A stretch of DNA of 64,000 bases from Tessaracoccus sp. OS52 (GCF_020687685.1 NZ_JAJEWM010000002.1:296273-360272); one strand, 5' to 3'. Counted from the stretch's first letter, positions 32,330-42,466 are shown. The notes: generated by a model from the letters alone, not told the origin. Numbers and translations: made by a program.

Positions 32330-35300
32330 ATGGGCCTACCCGCCCGACGGTCCAGGGACGCCCGATCCAGGCAAGGCCCTGTCGAACCTGGCATCCTGGG
32401 CGGCGTGGCGGAAATAGAAGCAGCAGAGGGGTTCTACGACGCGCTCGTCACTCGAGCGCTCCAACGCCGCATCAGTGCGTCCCGGCTCCAACCGACGAAG
32501 ACCAAGGTCGATGCTGCCGAGCTCGCTGATCGACTCGCGTACCATCTCGGCGCGGTCGCCCGTCACTCACTGGCTGGACTGGAGCAAACCCGACGGCGTG
32601 AGTTGGTCGATGAGATCCTCCGGTTGCTCGGCGAGGAAGGGGAGCAGCTTGCGGATGAGGAGCCCCACCTCCTGCAGTCACTTCTTCACCCACCCGCGCC
32701 CGGCCGGCCAGTCAGGTATTTGGGCGCTCCCCAGACGCCCCTGTCTCAGCTCGCTCTGCTCACGAATGCTCAGGGCGAACCATCCATGGGTCACGAGATC
32801 TCCTCGGAGCTTGGATCCGCTGACCAGGTCGACCTGCTGTGTGCGTTCATCAAGTGGTACGGCATCCGGACGCTCGAGAAGCCGCTACGGAGCCTGCGGG
32901 AACGTGGGGTGAAGCTCCGGGTGATCACCAGCACCTACCTCGGCGCCACGGAGCGGGTTGCGCTCGACCGTCTGATCGAGGAGTTCGGCGCCGACGTCAG
33001 AATCAGTTACGAGACGAAACGCACAAGGCTCCACGCGAAGGCTTGGCGGTTTGTGCGCAACACCGGGTTCGACAGTGCCTACGTTGGTTCCTCGAACCTG
33101 TCGAGCGCTGCCCTGTTGGATGGGGTGGAGTGGAACGTACGCCTGACCGCGTCCCAATCCCCAGATGTTCTCCGCAAGTTCGCAGCCACGTTCGACACCT
33201 ACTGGAACGACGAGGCCTTCGAACCCTACATCCCGGCCGATGCCGCCCGCTTGGACGATGCCCTGGATCTCGCTGCCGGTCGGAACCGTGAGACAGCCGC
33301 GCTTACGGTGTCCGGGTTGGAGGTGCACGCGTGGCCCCACCAGCAACGGATTCTGGAGGCGGTGGAAGTCGAACGGCTTGTCCATGATCGGCACCGAAAC
33401 TTGGTGGTGGCCGCGACTGGGACGGGCAAGACCGTCGTGGCTGCACTCGATTACAGGAGACTTGTTGAGACCACTGGGCGTCGGCTGAGCCTCTTGTTCG
33501 TCGCGCACCGGAAGGAGATCCTCGAACAGGCCATGCGAACCTACCGAGAGGTCCTGAGCGACGGCGGGTTCGGTGAACTGCTCGTCGGCGCCTTCAAGCC
33601 GACCAGCTGGCAGCACGTGTTTGCCTCGGTCCAGTCTCTCAGCGCGGGCTTACTTGGCGGCATGGACCCATCGGCTTTTGACGTGATCGTCATGGACGAG
33701 TTCCATCACGCAGAGGCGGCCAGCTACCGTCGGATCCTGAGCCATTTCCAACCGCGGGAGCTGTTGGGGTTGACCGCGACACCGGAGCGCGGGGACGGTG
33801 TGGACGTCCGGGACTTCTTCGACGGACGCGCGGCTTACGAACTTCGGCTGTGGGATGCGCTCAGCTCCGATCTGCTGAGTCCCTTCCACTACTTCGGCAT
33901 CTCGGACACGACCGACCTCACGACGGTGGAGTTCACGCGCGGTAGATATCAAGTCGGCGAACTCTCGAGCATCTTCACCGGCAACGACGCCCGGGCGCGG
34001 CTGATCCTGAAGGAACTGCAGGAGAAGGTTGCCCATCCCGGCAGGATGCGCGCTCTGGGCTTCTGCGTCGACGTCAAGCACGCGCAGTACATGGCCGAGG
34101 TCTTCACCCGGGCAGGACTCCCATCACTCGCCGTCCATGGCGACACCCCGCCGTCGGAACGGCATGCTGCGGTGGCCCGACTGAAGAGCCGGGACCTCGT
34201 GACTCTCTTCACAGCGGACCTCTTCAACGAGGGAGTCGACATCCCCGACGTCGACACGCTCCTGTTCCTCCGCCCGACCGACAGCGCAACGATCTTCCTG
34301 CAACAACTCGGGCGCGGACTGCGGCGGACCCCTGACAAGCCGGTGCTCACAGTGCTGGATTTCGTGGGTCATCACCGCAAGGAGTTCAACCTCGCTCAGC
34401 GCTACCGGGCGGTTGTGGGCGGATCACGCAAAGCCCTCAAGGAACAGGTGGAGCGTGGTTTTCCGTACCTTCCGTCCGGCTCCCAGATCATCCTGGATGA
34501 GATCACCCAGAAGCAGGTGCTGGAGAACATCCGATCCCAAGTCGCGACCCGCTGGAAGCACTTTCTGGAGGAGATGCGCGCGATGGGCGACGTGGATCTC
34601 AGCACGTTCCTCAACCAATCGGGCGTCGAACTGTCTGACTTGTTGTCAAAGGGCTCGTTCACAAGACTCCGCAGGGACGCCAACCTCGGTACCGCTGAGG
34701 GTGGTCGCCACGAGGCGTACCTGCTGGGACGGCTCAAGGCGCTGGCCCATGTGGATGACGTGGATCGGCACAGCGCCTATCGCACGCTGTTGGAGGAGAA
34801 TGCCCCAAGACGCGATGAACTTGTCGGCGAGTGGGGTACCTGGGCCAGGATGCTGTTCTTCTCGCTCTGGCCCGGCGGCGGGGGGTTCGCCACGGTCGAG
34901 GAGGGCCTTGAAGCCCTGCGCGAAGAGCACGCGTTCCGGGCAGAGGCGGTTCAGCTCCTCGACTGGGCGCTCGAGCGCGCCCAACATGTGGCAGCACCGC
35001 TTGTCGGCCGGTTGGTGGATACCCCATTGCGATCCCACGCCCGATATACCCGCGAGGAACTGGCTGCGGCTCTCCAGTACGCGACCATGAAGCGACCGCC
35101 CTCCAACCTTCGCGAGGGCGTCTTCTACAGCCGGGAACTGGACGTGGACGCCCTGCTGGTGACCCTCGTCAAGTCCGAGCAACATTTCTCACCCACGACG
35201 ATGTATCGGGACTACGCCATCAACTCCAGCTTGTTCCACTGGGAGTCGCAATCCCAAACCGGCCTCGCGTCCCCAACGGGCCAGCGGTATGTCAACCAGG

Positions 35301-35494
35301 GAACCAACGGTACCGAAGTGACGCTCTTCGTTCGCCCCACAGGCGCTTGGGAGTTCGGCAAGGGCGCCCCCTACATGTTGCTTGGCGACGTGGACATCGT
35401 CGATCACCGAGGTGAGAAGCCCATCGCCATCACGTGGAAGCTTCGGCGAAACATGCCTCCCGAGATTCTGCAGCAGGCCAGCGCAGTCAGCTGA
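32330..35494 (+). CDS. PLD-SF2 helicase-DUF3427 protein
   Basis: 1054 aa. Domain order: N-terminal helical region (~25-130); phospholipase D-like domain (~155-300) with LHAKAWRF and SSNLSSAAL, a single HxK half-site; SF2 helicase with VAATGTGKTVVAA (motif I), VIVMDEFHHAEA (DEFH, motif II), LGLTATPERGDG (III) and QQLGRGLRRT (VI); then a large C-terminal DUF3427 domain. Such proteins are common in actinobacteria and are sometimes suspected of nucleic-acid restriction or repair; no partner gene sits beside it here. The ATG at 32330 has GGGGGA upstream, but the first 25 residues are atypical and GTG 32405 is a serious alternative. Confidence 0.85.
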   Translation: MGLPARRSRDARSRQGPVEPGILGGVAEIEAAEGFYDALVTRALQRRISASRLQPTKTKVDAAELADRLAYHLGAVARHSLAGLEQTRRRELVDEILRLLGEEGEQLADEEPHLLQSLLHPPAPGRPVRYLGAPQTPLSQLALLTNAQGEPSMGHEISSELGSADQVDLLCAFIKWYGIRTLEKPLRSLRERGVKLRVITSTYLGATERVALDRLIEEFGADVRISYETKRTRLHAKAWRFVRNTGFDSAYVGSSNLSSAALLDGVEWNVRLTASQSPDVLRKFAATFDTYWNDEAFEPYIPADAARLDDALDLAAGRNRETAALTVSGLEVHAWPHQQRILEAVEVERLVHDRHRNLVVAATGTGKTVVAALDYRRLVETTGRRLSLLFVAHRKEILEQAMRTYREVLSDGGFGELLVGAFKPTSWQHVFASVQSLSAGLLGGMDPSAFDVIVMDEFHHAEAASYRRILSHFQPRELLGLTATPERGDGVDVRDFFDGRAAYELRLWDALSSDLLSPFHYFGISDTTDLTTVEFTRGRYQVGELSSIFTGNDARARLILKELQEKVAHPGRMRALGFCVDVKHAQYMAEVFTRAGLPSLAVHGDTPPSERHAAVARLKSRDLVTLFTADLFNEGVDIPDVDTLLFLRPTDSATIFLQQLGRGLRRTPDKPVLTVLDFVGHHRKEFNLAQRYRAVVGGSRKALKEQVERGFPYLPSGSQIILDEITQKQVLENIRSQVATRWKHFLEEMRAMGDVDLSTFLNQSGVELSDLLSKGSFTRLRRDANLGTAEGGRHEAYLLGRLKALAHVDDVDRHSAYRTLLEENAPRRDELVGEWGTWARMLFFSLWPGGGGFATVEEGLEALREEHAFRAEAVQLLDWALERAQHVAAPLVGRLVDTPLRSHARYTREELAAALQYATMKRPPSNLREGVFYSRELDVDALLVTLVKSEQHFSPTTMYRDYAINSSLFHWESQSQTGLASPTGQRYVNQGTNGTEVTLFVRPTGAWEFGKGAPYMLLGDVDIVDHRGEKPIAITWKLRRNMPPEILQQASAVS

Positions 35495-35495
35495 G

Positions 35496-35516
35496 AGCGA
35501 TCGGGGCGAAATCGCT
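35496..35516. terminator. Possible weak hairpin terminator after the helicase gene
   Basis: AGCGAT...ATCGCT six-base stem with a 9-nt GC-rich loop right after the helicase stop. The 122-bp gap lies between convergent genes. Weak stem, no U tract. Confidence 0.3.
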
Positions 35517-35616
35517 TCGGTGACGGTTCAATCGTGTTCGACGCGGCTGGATGCAGGGCGAGCTTTGGCGCGTGGCTTGTCGACGCGACCCCGCGGAATC
35601 CCATTGCTCCGGGCCG

Positions 35617-36237
35617 TTAGGCAACAAGACCCCTTTCCCGAGCCCTCGCGACGGCAGCGGTGCGGTTGTCCACGCCAAGCTTGCTGAAGATGTGCACCAG
35701 GTGGGTCTTCACCGTCGCCTGGGAGACGAACAACCGCTGGGCGATCTCCCGGTTTGCGAGGCCATCGGCTGTCAGCCGGAGCACCTCAAGCTCTCTGACC
35801 GTGAGCTCTACCGGAGGCCGCTGCAGCCGCCCGACAAGCCGGGATGCCACCAACGGGGCCAGAACCGTTTCCCCCGCCGCGGCCTGCCTGACGGCGGCCG
35901 CCAGGACCTCGGGCTCGGCGTCCTTCAGCAGGTACCCGGAGGCGCCGGCCTCGATGGCTCGAAGGATGTCGGCGTCGGTGTCATGGGTGGTGAGGATGAG
36001 CACCCTCACGCCGAGTTCGAGCGCGAGGATCTGCCGCGTCGCCTCCACCCCGTCCTCCCGGCCGAGTCGCAGGTCCATGAGGACCACCTGTGGTTTGGTG
36101 GCCCGCACAACGGCGACAGCCTCGGTCACCCCAGCGGCCTCCCCGACGACGTCTCCACCGCCAGCAGCCTCCAGCACGGCGCGCAGGCCGGCGCGCACGA
36201 CGGGATGGTCGTCCACCAGCACGACGGTGACGCTCAT
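35617..36237 (-). CDS. NarL/LuxR-family response regulator
   Basis: 206 aa. Receiver domain 1-120 with VLVDDHP and phospho-acceptor Asp in VVLMDLRLG (about residue 53). LuxR-type HTH 145-206 with LTVREVLRL-like and ANREIAQRLFVSQATVKTHL. All key residues intact. ATGA overlap with the histidine kinase gene, forming a cognate pair that likely controls the adjacent MMPL exporter. Confidence 0.93.
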   Translation of the reverse strand: MSVTVVLVDDHPVVRAGLRAVLEAAGGGDVVGEAAGVTEAVAVVRATKPQVVLMDLRLGREDGVEATRQILALELGVRVLILTTHDTDADILRAIEAGASGYLLKDAEPEVLAAAVRQAAAGETVLAPLVASRLVGRLQRPPVELTVRELEVLRLTADGLANREIAQRLFVSQATVKTHLVHIFSKLGVDNRTAAVARARERGLVA

Positions 36238-37439
36238 GCGCGTCCTCCTTTCGGCACGACTGCGCCGACAGCAGTGCCGTGGCCCGGTTCGGACTCGACG
36301 GTGAGCGTGCCGCCCAGCTGTGCCAGCCGTTCGGACATCGCCCGCAGTCCGAATCCCGACCCGCCCTCCGAACGCGGCCCCGCGTCGGGGTCGAAGCCCA
36401 CGCCGTCGTCGACGATGTCCAGCAGAACTTCCTCGTCGGAGTAGCTCAGGGTCACGGCCACCCGCGACGCTCGCGAATGGAGCCGGACGTTGGCCAGGGC
36501 CCCCTGCGTGAGACGCAGCAGTGCCACCTCGACGGTGGTGGGCGTCCCGCCAGGGTCGCCGTCGACCCTAAGCACAGCCTGGATCCCGGTCTGTTCGCTG
36601 AGTTGGTCGAGCAACCGGCCCAGCACGGCCGGCAGCGGCGCCTCGGCCAAGGCCGGTGGCGTGAGGGCGCTCACGACGGAGCGGGCCTCCGCAAGGTTCT
36701 CCGAGGCCGTCTCGCCGATCTGCTCCAGAAACCTCCGGACGGGCTGGTCCTCGGTGCGGGCCAAACCGGCCCGGGTCAGCAGCAGGATCGACGAGAAACC
36801 CTGCGCGAGGGTGTCGTGGATGTCGCGCGCCAGCCGGGCCCTCTCCTCGACGGCGCCAGCCTCCCGCTGGGCGGCGGCGAGCTGCGCCTGCGCCGCGTCC
36901 AGACCCTCCTGGGCGGCGACGAGTTCGGCGACCAGCCGCCCCCGCTCCCGGGACTCGGCCAGGATCTGCTGGTAGCCCAACCCGATCCCGACCGCCACCA
37001 CGGCACCGACCATGGGTCCGACGACCTCAGCGATCGCGTTCCCGCCCGGGGCACTGACCTGCGCCAGCACCACCACTGCCGTCATGCCAGTAACCGCCAG
37101 CAGCGCCAACGTGAGAGGCACGGCGTTCACAACCAGCAGGAACAGCGGAAACGCCAGCCAGGAGAACTCCGCCGAGACCAGCGTCAACACCAGCCAAAGC
37201 GCCACCAGCACAGCGAGCCACCAGAGCGGCGGACGGCTCGGGGTGCGCCTCGCGAACCACGCGCCCAGCACGTACCAGAGCACGGTCAACCCGACGGCAA
37301 CCGCCCCGTGGAGCGGGAGCCGCCCTTCGCTCACCAGCCGGAGGACGGCGATGGCCAGCAGCAGCGAGAACAGCGAGTGCTGCCCGATGCGCAGGCTGCG
37401 CAGCGCTGCGGAATCGGTCCCCACCTGAGCAGTGCTCAC
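36234..37439 (-). CDS. Sensor histidine kinase (DesK/LiaS type)
   Basis: 401 aa. Five or six membrane helices (residues ~20-160) with hardly any extracellular loop, then a coiled coil and ERARLARDIHDTLAQGF, the HisKA_3 phospho-accepting His. HATPase region ANVRLHSRASRV (N-box) and DDGVGFDP (G1). Layout matches intramembrane-sensing kinases that respond to membrane damage. Start lies 9 bp after the end of the MMPL gene. Confidence 0.92.
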   Translation of the reverse strand: MSTAQVGTDSAALRSLRIGQHSLFSLLLAIAVLRLVSEGRLPLHGAVAVGLTVLWYVLGAWFARRTPSRPPLWWLAVLVALWLVLTLVSAEFSWLAFPLFLLVVNAVPLTLALLAVTGMTAVVVLAQVSAPGGNAIAEVVGPMVGAVVAVGIGLGYQQILAESRERGRLVAELVAAQEGLDAAQAQLAAAQREAGAVEERARLARDIHDTLAQGFSSILLLTRAGLARTEDQPVRRFLEQIGETASENLAEARSVVSALTPPALAEAPLPAVLGRLLDQLSEQTGIQAVLRVDGDPGGTPTTVEVALLRLTQGALANVRLHSRASRVAVTLSYSDEEVLLDIVDDGVGFDPDAGPRSEGGSGFGLRAMSERLAQLGGTLTVESEPGHGTAVGAVVPKGGRA

Positions 37440-37448
37440 GGCCCCACC

Positions 37449-39500
37449 CTATTGCGAGCCCGACGGCCTTGGGACCGGTCGCCGGCCCGGCCACCACATT
37501 GCGTCACCGATGAGGGCGAACGCGGCCGGCACGACGACGGTGCGCACCAGCATTGTGTCCAACAGGACGCCGAGACCCACGATCAGTCCCAACTGCGCCA
37601 GCGTCACCAGCGGCAGCACCCCGAGGGCGGCGAACACAGCCGCGAGCACGACACCCGCGCTCGTGATGACCACGCCGGTGGAACTGACCGCCCGCACAAT
37701 GCCGACGACCGTGCCATGGCTGACCGCCTCCTGCCGCGCGCGGTGCACGAGGAAGATCGTGTAGTCGATCCCCAGGGCGACGAGGAACAGGAAACTCAGC
37801 AGGGGAACCCGCGGATCCAGCGCCGGGAAACCGAACAGCACCTTGCCGGCCCAGATCCCAGCGCCCATCGCGGCCACGGCACTCAGCGTGTTGATGCCGA
37901 GGAGCACGAGCGGAGCCACCAGTGACCGCACCAGCACCATAAGCACGATGAAGGCGACCAGCAGCACCAGTGGAGCAATGGTCAACAGGTCCTGCCGTGC
38001 GGCCTGCGCCGCGTCGAGGTCCTCGGCCATTGCGCCGCCCACGAGCGTCTCGGGAGACACAGCGTGCGCCGCCTCCCGGACCGCGATGATGCCGTCGGAG
38101 GCCAGCTGAGATCCCGGATCGGCGTCGATCACGACGCTGACCCGCTGCCAGTCATCCGCCGTTTCGCCCACAGGACTAGCCCGCAGGACGCCGTCGATTT
38201 CGGCGACGGCGTGGACCACGGCCGCTGTCTCCGCCGTCGGCACCACCAGGGACAGGGGTGCCGTCTCTCCGGCCGGGTAGTGCTGCGCGAGCACGGCCAG
38301 GCCGGTTCCGGACTCCGACTCAGTCCTGAACCGCTCCGTCTGCGCAAGCCCGACGCGGGTGCCGAGCAATCCGGCGGCCAGGACTCCCATCAGCAGGACT
38401 CCTGCGGTCAGGACCAGCGCCGGCCGTCGGGTGACCGCCCGTGCCACCGCGTACCAAGGGCCGCGGGCCACATGGTCGACGTCGTCAGCGGTTGGCCGGG
38501 GGACGAACGGCCAGAACACGCCCCTGCCGACCAGCGACAGGGCAGCCGGCAACGCGAAGGCCACGGACAGCAGAGCGATGAGGAGCCCGGCCGCAGAGGT
38601 CAGACCCAGCCCCCGGCTGCCTGGCTGGGTGGCCAGCACCAACGTGAGGAGGGCCACTACGACGGTCAGGTTGCTCGCCAGAATGGCTGGCATGCTGCCG
38701 CGCCAAGCCCTGCTGAGCGCGATCCGGTGGTCCGGCTCCGAACGGAGCTCCTCGCGGTAGCGCGAAACCATGAGCAGCGCGTAGTTCGTGCCCGCGCCGA
38801 AGACCAGCACGCTGACGATCCCGACGTCGAACTGCAGCCCGAGCTGAGCAGCCGTCCACGTGCTGACGACGCCCGCGAGCTGGTCCGCAACCGCCACCAC
38901 CGTCAACGGGACCAGCCACAGGATGGGTGACCGGTAGGTGAGCAGCAGGAGCGCCGCGACGATGCCGAGCGTGACCGGCAGCAGGGTTACGTCGGCGCCG
39001 TCGAAGGCCATCACGATGTCGGCGCCATAGGCGGGCCCGCCCGTCAGATAGAACTCGAGCCCCTCAGGAGATGGTTCCGCGCGTGCTGCGGCGCGGAGTT
39101 CCTTGATCGACTCCGCCAGTTGCGCCGACGGCAACTCGGCCTCCACCATCACCGTCGTGATGGCGGCCCGCCCGTCCTCCGACGGCGTGAGCCGGCCGGC
39201 GTCGCTCCCGGCGCTGGCGGCCACGCGGTCCGTGGCTCGGTTCAGGAAGTCCAGGTCGGAGTCGGTGAGGCCGGAGTCCCGCTGGGCCAGCAGGATCACC
39301 GGTGCCAGGTCGTGCCCGGGGAACTGCGCGGCGATCTCCGCCGCACGCCTGGACTCCGAGTCCGCGGGGGCGGACTGGCCGGCCAACTCCGGGACGTCGG
39401 TCCGCAGGCCTCCCAGCACCGTGACGCTGGCCAGGAGGGTCAGGGCGATGACCAACCAGGCACCGCCCCTGGTGAGGAACGCCAGGGTCGGGCGCCTCAT
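37449..39500 (-). CDS. MMPL-family transporter (RND superfamily)
   Basis: 683 aa in two similar halves, each with one helix, a ~120-residue extracytoplasmic loop and a helix bundle. VLVFGAGTNYALLMVSRYREEL (first half) and VALGIDYTIFLVHRARQE (second half) are the paired RND/MMPL motifs. Actinobacterial MMPL proteins export lipids or drugs using the proton gradient. ATGA overlap with the DUF2871 gene upstream; the two-component genes follow. Confidence 0.92.
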   Translation of the reverse strand: MRRPTLAFLTRGGAWLVIALTLLASVTVLGGLRTDVPELAGQSAPADSESRRAAEIAAQFPGHDLAPVILLAQRDSGLTDSDLDFLNRATDRVAASAGSDAGRLTPSEDGRAAITTVMVEAELPSAQLAESIKELRAAARAEPSPEGLEFYLTGGPAYGADIVMAFDGADVTLLPVTLGIVAALLLLTYRSPILWLVPLTVVAVADQLAGVVSTWTAAQLGLQFDVGIVSVLVFGAGTNYALLMVSRYREELRSEPDHRIALSRAWRGSMPAILASNLTVVVALLTLVLATQPGSRGLGLTSAAGLLIALLSVAFALPAALSLVGRGVFWPFVPRPTADDVDHVARGPWYAVARAVTRRPALVLTAGVLLMGVLAAGLLGTRVGLAQTERFRTESESGTGLAVLAQHYPAGETAPLSLVVPTAETAAVVHAVAEIDGVLRASPVGETADDWQRVSVVIDADPGSQLASDGIIAVREAAHAVSPETLVGGAMAEDLDAAQAARQDLLTIAPLVLLVAFIVLMVLVRSLVAPLVLLGINTLSAVAAMGAGIWAGKVLFGFPALDPRVPLLSFLFLVALGIDYTIFLVHRARQEAVSHGTVVGIVRAVSSTGVVITSAGVVLAAVFAALGVLPLVTLAQLGLIVGLGVLLDTMLVRTVVVPAAFALIGDAMWWPGRRPVPRPSGSQ

Positions 39501-39937
39501 GCTCCGACGCCGGCTGGTTCGACGGCGGTGGTCGTGTGGATGCTTCTGCCCAGCGTGACGAACAGCAGAACGAACGCTGCGGTCAGGATGATGTGTCCCA
39601 GACCGGAGATCCCTGCCAGCATCTTCTCGTTGAAGTCCACGGCGAGGACGCTCAGCGCGCCCTTGACCAGCATCATGGCCGCCGTGATCACCACGCCCAG
39701 GTGCCAGGTGACCTCGAAGGCCCTGCTGAAGCGGGATCCCGAGATGGAGAACAACTTCTCCAGCACCAGCACGGACAGCCCGAGGAAGACGCCCAGCACC
39801 AGGAAGTGGGTATGCGCCAGCCCGAGCTGGCCGGGGTCGGCGCCGGGATGGGTTCGGGTGAGCTCACGGTAGAACAGGCCACTGGCGAGGCCGAGGCCGG
39901 CGTAGACGGCGCTGGCCCAGTAGGCGCGACGAAGCAT
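39497..39937 (-). CDS. DUF2871 membrane protein
   Basis: 146 aa, four membrane helices. ASAVYAGLGLASGLFYRE, GLAHTHFLVLGVFLGL and GLGHIILTAAFVLLF carry conserved His residues typical of DUF2871. Role unknown. CAGGAGAT precedes the ATG at 39937. First gene of the DUF2871-MMPL-kinase-regulator operon. The 145-bp gap to the next gene at 40083 has no clear feature. Confidence 0.85.
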   Translation of the reverse strand: MLRRAYWASAVYAGLGLASGLFYRELTRTHPGADPGQLGLAHTHFLVLGVFLGLSVLVLEKLFSISGSRFSRAFEVTWHLGVVITAAMMLVKGALSVLAVDFNEKMLAGISGLGHIILTAAFVLLFVTLGRSIHTTTAVEPAGVGA

Positions 39938-40082
39938 TTGGATCTCCTGGAAATGGGGGCCGCCACAGCGGCGGATTGCACACCCAATTCCAGTCCGACG
40001 AGGGCCGTCGCACATCGCGCGGGAGGTTGGACCGGGCATCAACCGTTGGGTTGACACCCGGCCAACCCCAGGCCCGTGAAGC

Positions 40083-41570
40083 CTAGGCCCGCGGGTTGAA
40101 GGGATCCTTGACACCCTGGCCCATGTCCACCCAGATGCTCTTCTCCTCCGTGTACTCGCGCAGGGCATCAGGGCCGTTCTCGCGCCCGACGCCGCTGAGG
40201 TTGTAGCCACCGAAGGGAGTCGAGTAGCCCGTCTTGCGGTAGTTGTTGATCCAGACGGTCCCGGCCCGCAGCTTGGAGGCCACGCGGTGGGCCCTCGCGA
40301 CGTCGCCGGTCCAGACACCGGCGGCCAGCCCGAACTGGGTGTCGTTCGCGATCCGGATGGCGTCGGCCTCGTCCTTGAACGGGATCACCGCCGCGACGGG
40401 GCCGAACACCTCCTCCTGGGCGATCATCATGTCGTTGCTGACGTCGGCGAACACCGTGGGCCTGACGAACAGTCCCCGCTCCAGTCCTGGCACGGTGACC
40501 GGGACGCCACCGGCCACCAGGCGGGCGCCGTCGGCCTTAGCTGCATCGATGAACTTCAGGACCTTGTCGTACTGCGCCCGCGACGCAATGGTGCCCATCT
40601 GGGTGTTCTCGTCCATCGGGTCGCCCACCTGGATCGCGTCGGCCCGCTGCGCGAGCTGGTCCACGATCTGCTGGTAGATGGTCTCCTGCACCAAGATGCG
40701 CGAGCCCGCCATGCAGGTCTGACCGCTCGCGCCGAAGATGCCCGCCACGAGCCCGTTGAGGGCGCTGTCGAGATCCGCGTCGTCGAAGACGATGTTGGGT
40801 GACTTGCCACCGAGCTCCAGCGTGACGCTCTTCAGCGTGGCAGCACCCGCGCCGGCGATCGCCTGGCCTGTGGCCGTCGCGCCGGTGAAGGCCACCTTGG
40901 CGACGTCGGGGTGCGACGTCAGGGTGGTGCCCGACGGGTGCCCCCAGCCGGTGATGACGTTGAAGACACCGGGGGGCAGGCCCGCCTCGGTGGCGAGTTC
41001 GGCGAACCGGATGGTTGAGACCGGCGTCACCTCGGAGGGCTTCGCCACGACGGTGTTGGCGGCGGCCAGCGCCGGGCCGAGCTTCCACGTCAGCAGCAGG
41101 ATGGGGGAGTTGAACGGGGTGATGGCGGCCACGACGCCGAGCGGCTCGCGAACCGTGTAGTTCATCATCCCCCTCAGGTGCAGGGGGTTGGTGTTGCCGG
41201 TGGGCATCTGCGCCAGGCCCGCGTAGTAGTTGAAGTACTCCGGCAGCAGCTTGGACTGCCCCACCATCTCGCGGATGAGCTTGCCGTTCTCACGCACCTG
41301 GATCTCGGCCAGTTCCTCGGCGTGCTCGCCGATGATGCGCCCGAAATCGATCAGGAACCGCGCGCGGTCGGCGGCACGCCAGTCCGCCCACTCGCCGGTG
41401 AACGCCTGCTTCGCGCTCGCGACGGCGCGGTTCACGTCCTCGGCGGTAGCGTCAGGGACCCGCGCCCAGGGTTCGGCGGTGGCCGGGTTGTCGACGTCGA
41501 TCAGGTCGCGCCCCTCGGGGTGGACCACCTGTCCGTCGATGTAGAAGCCGAAGGTCTCGGGTGATGTCAT
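40083..41570 (-). CDS. NAD(P)-dependent aldehyde dehydrogenase
   Basis: 495 aa, typical length. ITPFNSPILLLTWKLGPALA, KPSEVTPVS, the Glu motif LELGGKSPN and the catalytic Cys in GASGQTCMAGSR are all present; FGPVAAVIPF and a C-terminal FGGYNLSGVGREN complete the family pattern. Oxidises an aldehyde (possibly a semialdehyde) to an acid. ATGA overlap with the PEP-mutase-family gene and same strand as the GntR regulator, so part of the catabolic island. Confidence 0.92.
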   Translation of the reverse strand: MTSPETFGFYIDGQVVHPEGRDLIDVDNPATAEPWARVPDATAEDVNRAVASAKQAFTGEWADWRAADRARFLIDFGRIIGEHAEELAEIQVRENGKLIREMVGQSKLLPEYFNYYAGLAQMPTGNTNPLHLRGMMNYTVREPLGVVAAITPFNSPILLLTWKLGPALAAANTVVAKPSEVTPVSTIRFAELATEAGLPPGVFNVITGWGHPSGTTLTSHPDVAKVAFTGATATGQAIAGAGAATLKSVTLELGGKSPNIVFDDADLDSALNGLVAGIFGASGQTCMAGSRILVQETIYQQIVDQLAQRADAIQVGDPMDENTQMGTIASRAQYDKVLKFIDAAKADGARLVAGGVPVTVPGLERGLFVRPTVFADVSNDMMIAQEEVFGPVAAVIPFKDEADAIRIANDTQFGLAAGVWTGDVARAHRVASKLRAGTVWINNYRKTGYSTPFGGYNLSGVGRENGPDALREYTEEKSIWVDMGQGVKDPFNPRA

Positions 41571-42466
41571 GACTGCCTTCTGAAGTTCGGGGGAGTGGTG
41601 AAGTTCTCTGCTGCGTATTTGGCGTCGAGCGCGTCGAAGCTGGGCTTGCGGACCAGGTCCTGCCGGAGGTTCCAGCTGGCCAGGTCGTCGAGCACGGACA
41701 ACGTGTCGCCCTGCGTCTTCAGCGACTGCAGGACCTTGGTCATCCCGGAGATGCCGGCCCGCATCGCCGCGTTGGCGTACAGGACCATCGAGTACCCGAA
41801 CGCCTCGAGGTCGGCCAGCGGCAGTTGGGGGGTCTTGCCGCCCTCGACGATGTTGGCCACGACGGGGCCGTCGACCCGCTTGGGGATCTCCTCGAGTTGC
41901 TCCCGCGACACTGGTGCCTCGACGAAGGCCACATCCGCGCCCTCGGCCAGGTACAGGGAGGCGCGCTCGCAGGCCTGGTCCAGGCCCACGACTCCGAGCG
42001 CGTCGGTGCGCGCGATGATCAGCACCTCGGAGTCGCCGCGGGCGTCGGTGGCGGCGTGGATCTTGCCCACCATCTCGCCCGCGGAGATGATGTCCTTCCC
42101 CTCGAAGTGCCCGCACCGCTTGGGGGTGATCTGGTCCTCGATCTGCAGCGCGTTCGCCCCCGCGCGGACCAGCTCGTGCACCGTCCGGCGCATGTTGAGC
42201 GCGTTTCCGAAGCCGGTGTCGGCATCCACCACGATGGGGATGTCGACGGCGTCGCGAATGGCTGCGACGTGCTGGGTCAGCTCCGAGAGCGACACCAGGC
42301 CGATGTCCGGCGCGCCGAGGAAGGTGTTGGCCACCCCCGCTCCACTGACGTAGAGCGCCTCGAAGCCGAGATCCTCGATCAGGCGTGCAGTCAGGGCGTT
42401 CGGGGCTCCTGGCAGCAGGAGCGGCGGTTGGCCTCGTTGCACACGGGACCTGAGGGAAATCCCCAT
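41567..42466 (-). CDS. Isocitrate lyase/PEP mutase superfamily enzyme
   Basis: 299 aa. ALYVSGAGVANTFLG, the metal ligand VDADTGFGNALN, EDQ..PKRCGHFEGK with the catalytic Cys loop (KRCGH), and ARTDAL define a C-C (lyase) member: 2-methylisocitrate lyase, 2,3-dimethylmalate lyase or oxaloacetate decarboxylase-type. It is shorter and different at the C-terminus from standard PrpB. Presumably cleaves a branched or hydroxy-dicarboxylate to pyruvate/oxoacid plus an acid. Immediately follows the gntR stop. Confidence 0.88.
   Translation of the reverse strand: MGISLRSRVQRGQPPLLLPGAPNALTARLIEDLGFEALYVSGAGVANTFLGAPDIGLVSLSELTQHVAAIRDAVDIPIVVDADTGFGNALNMRRTVHELVRAGANALQIEDQITPKRCGHFEGKDIISAGEMVGKIHAATDARGDSEVLIIARTDALGVVGLDQACERASLYLAEGADVAFVEAPVSREQLEEIPKRVDGPVVANIVEGGKTPQLPLADLEAFGYSMVLYANAAMRAGISGMTKVLQSLKTQGDTLSVLDDLASWNLRQDLVRKPSFDALDAKYAAENFTTPPNFRRQS

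Noticed and set aside
36279..37925. 548-codon plus-strand frame opposite the kinase and MMPL genes
   Set aside because: Arg/His/Gln-rich shadow crossing two real genes.
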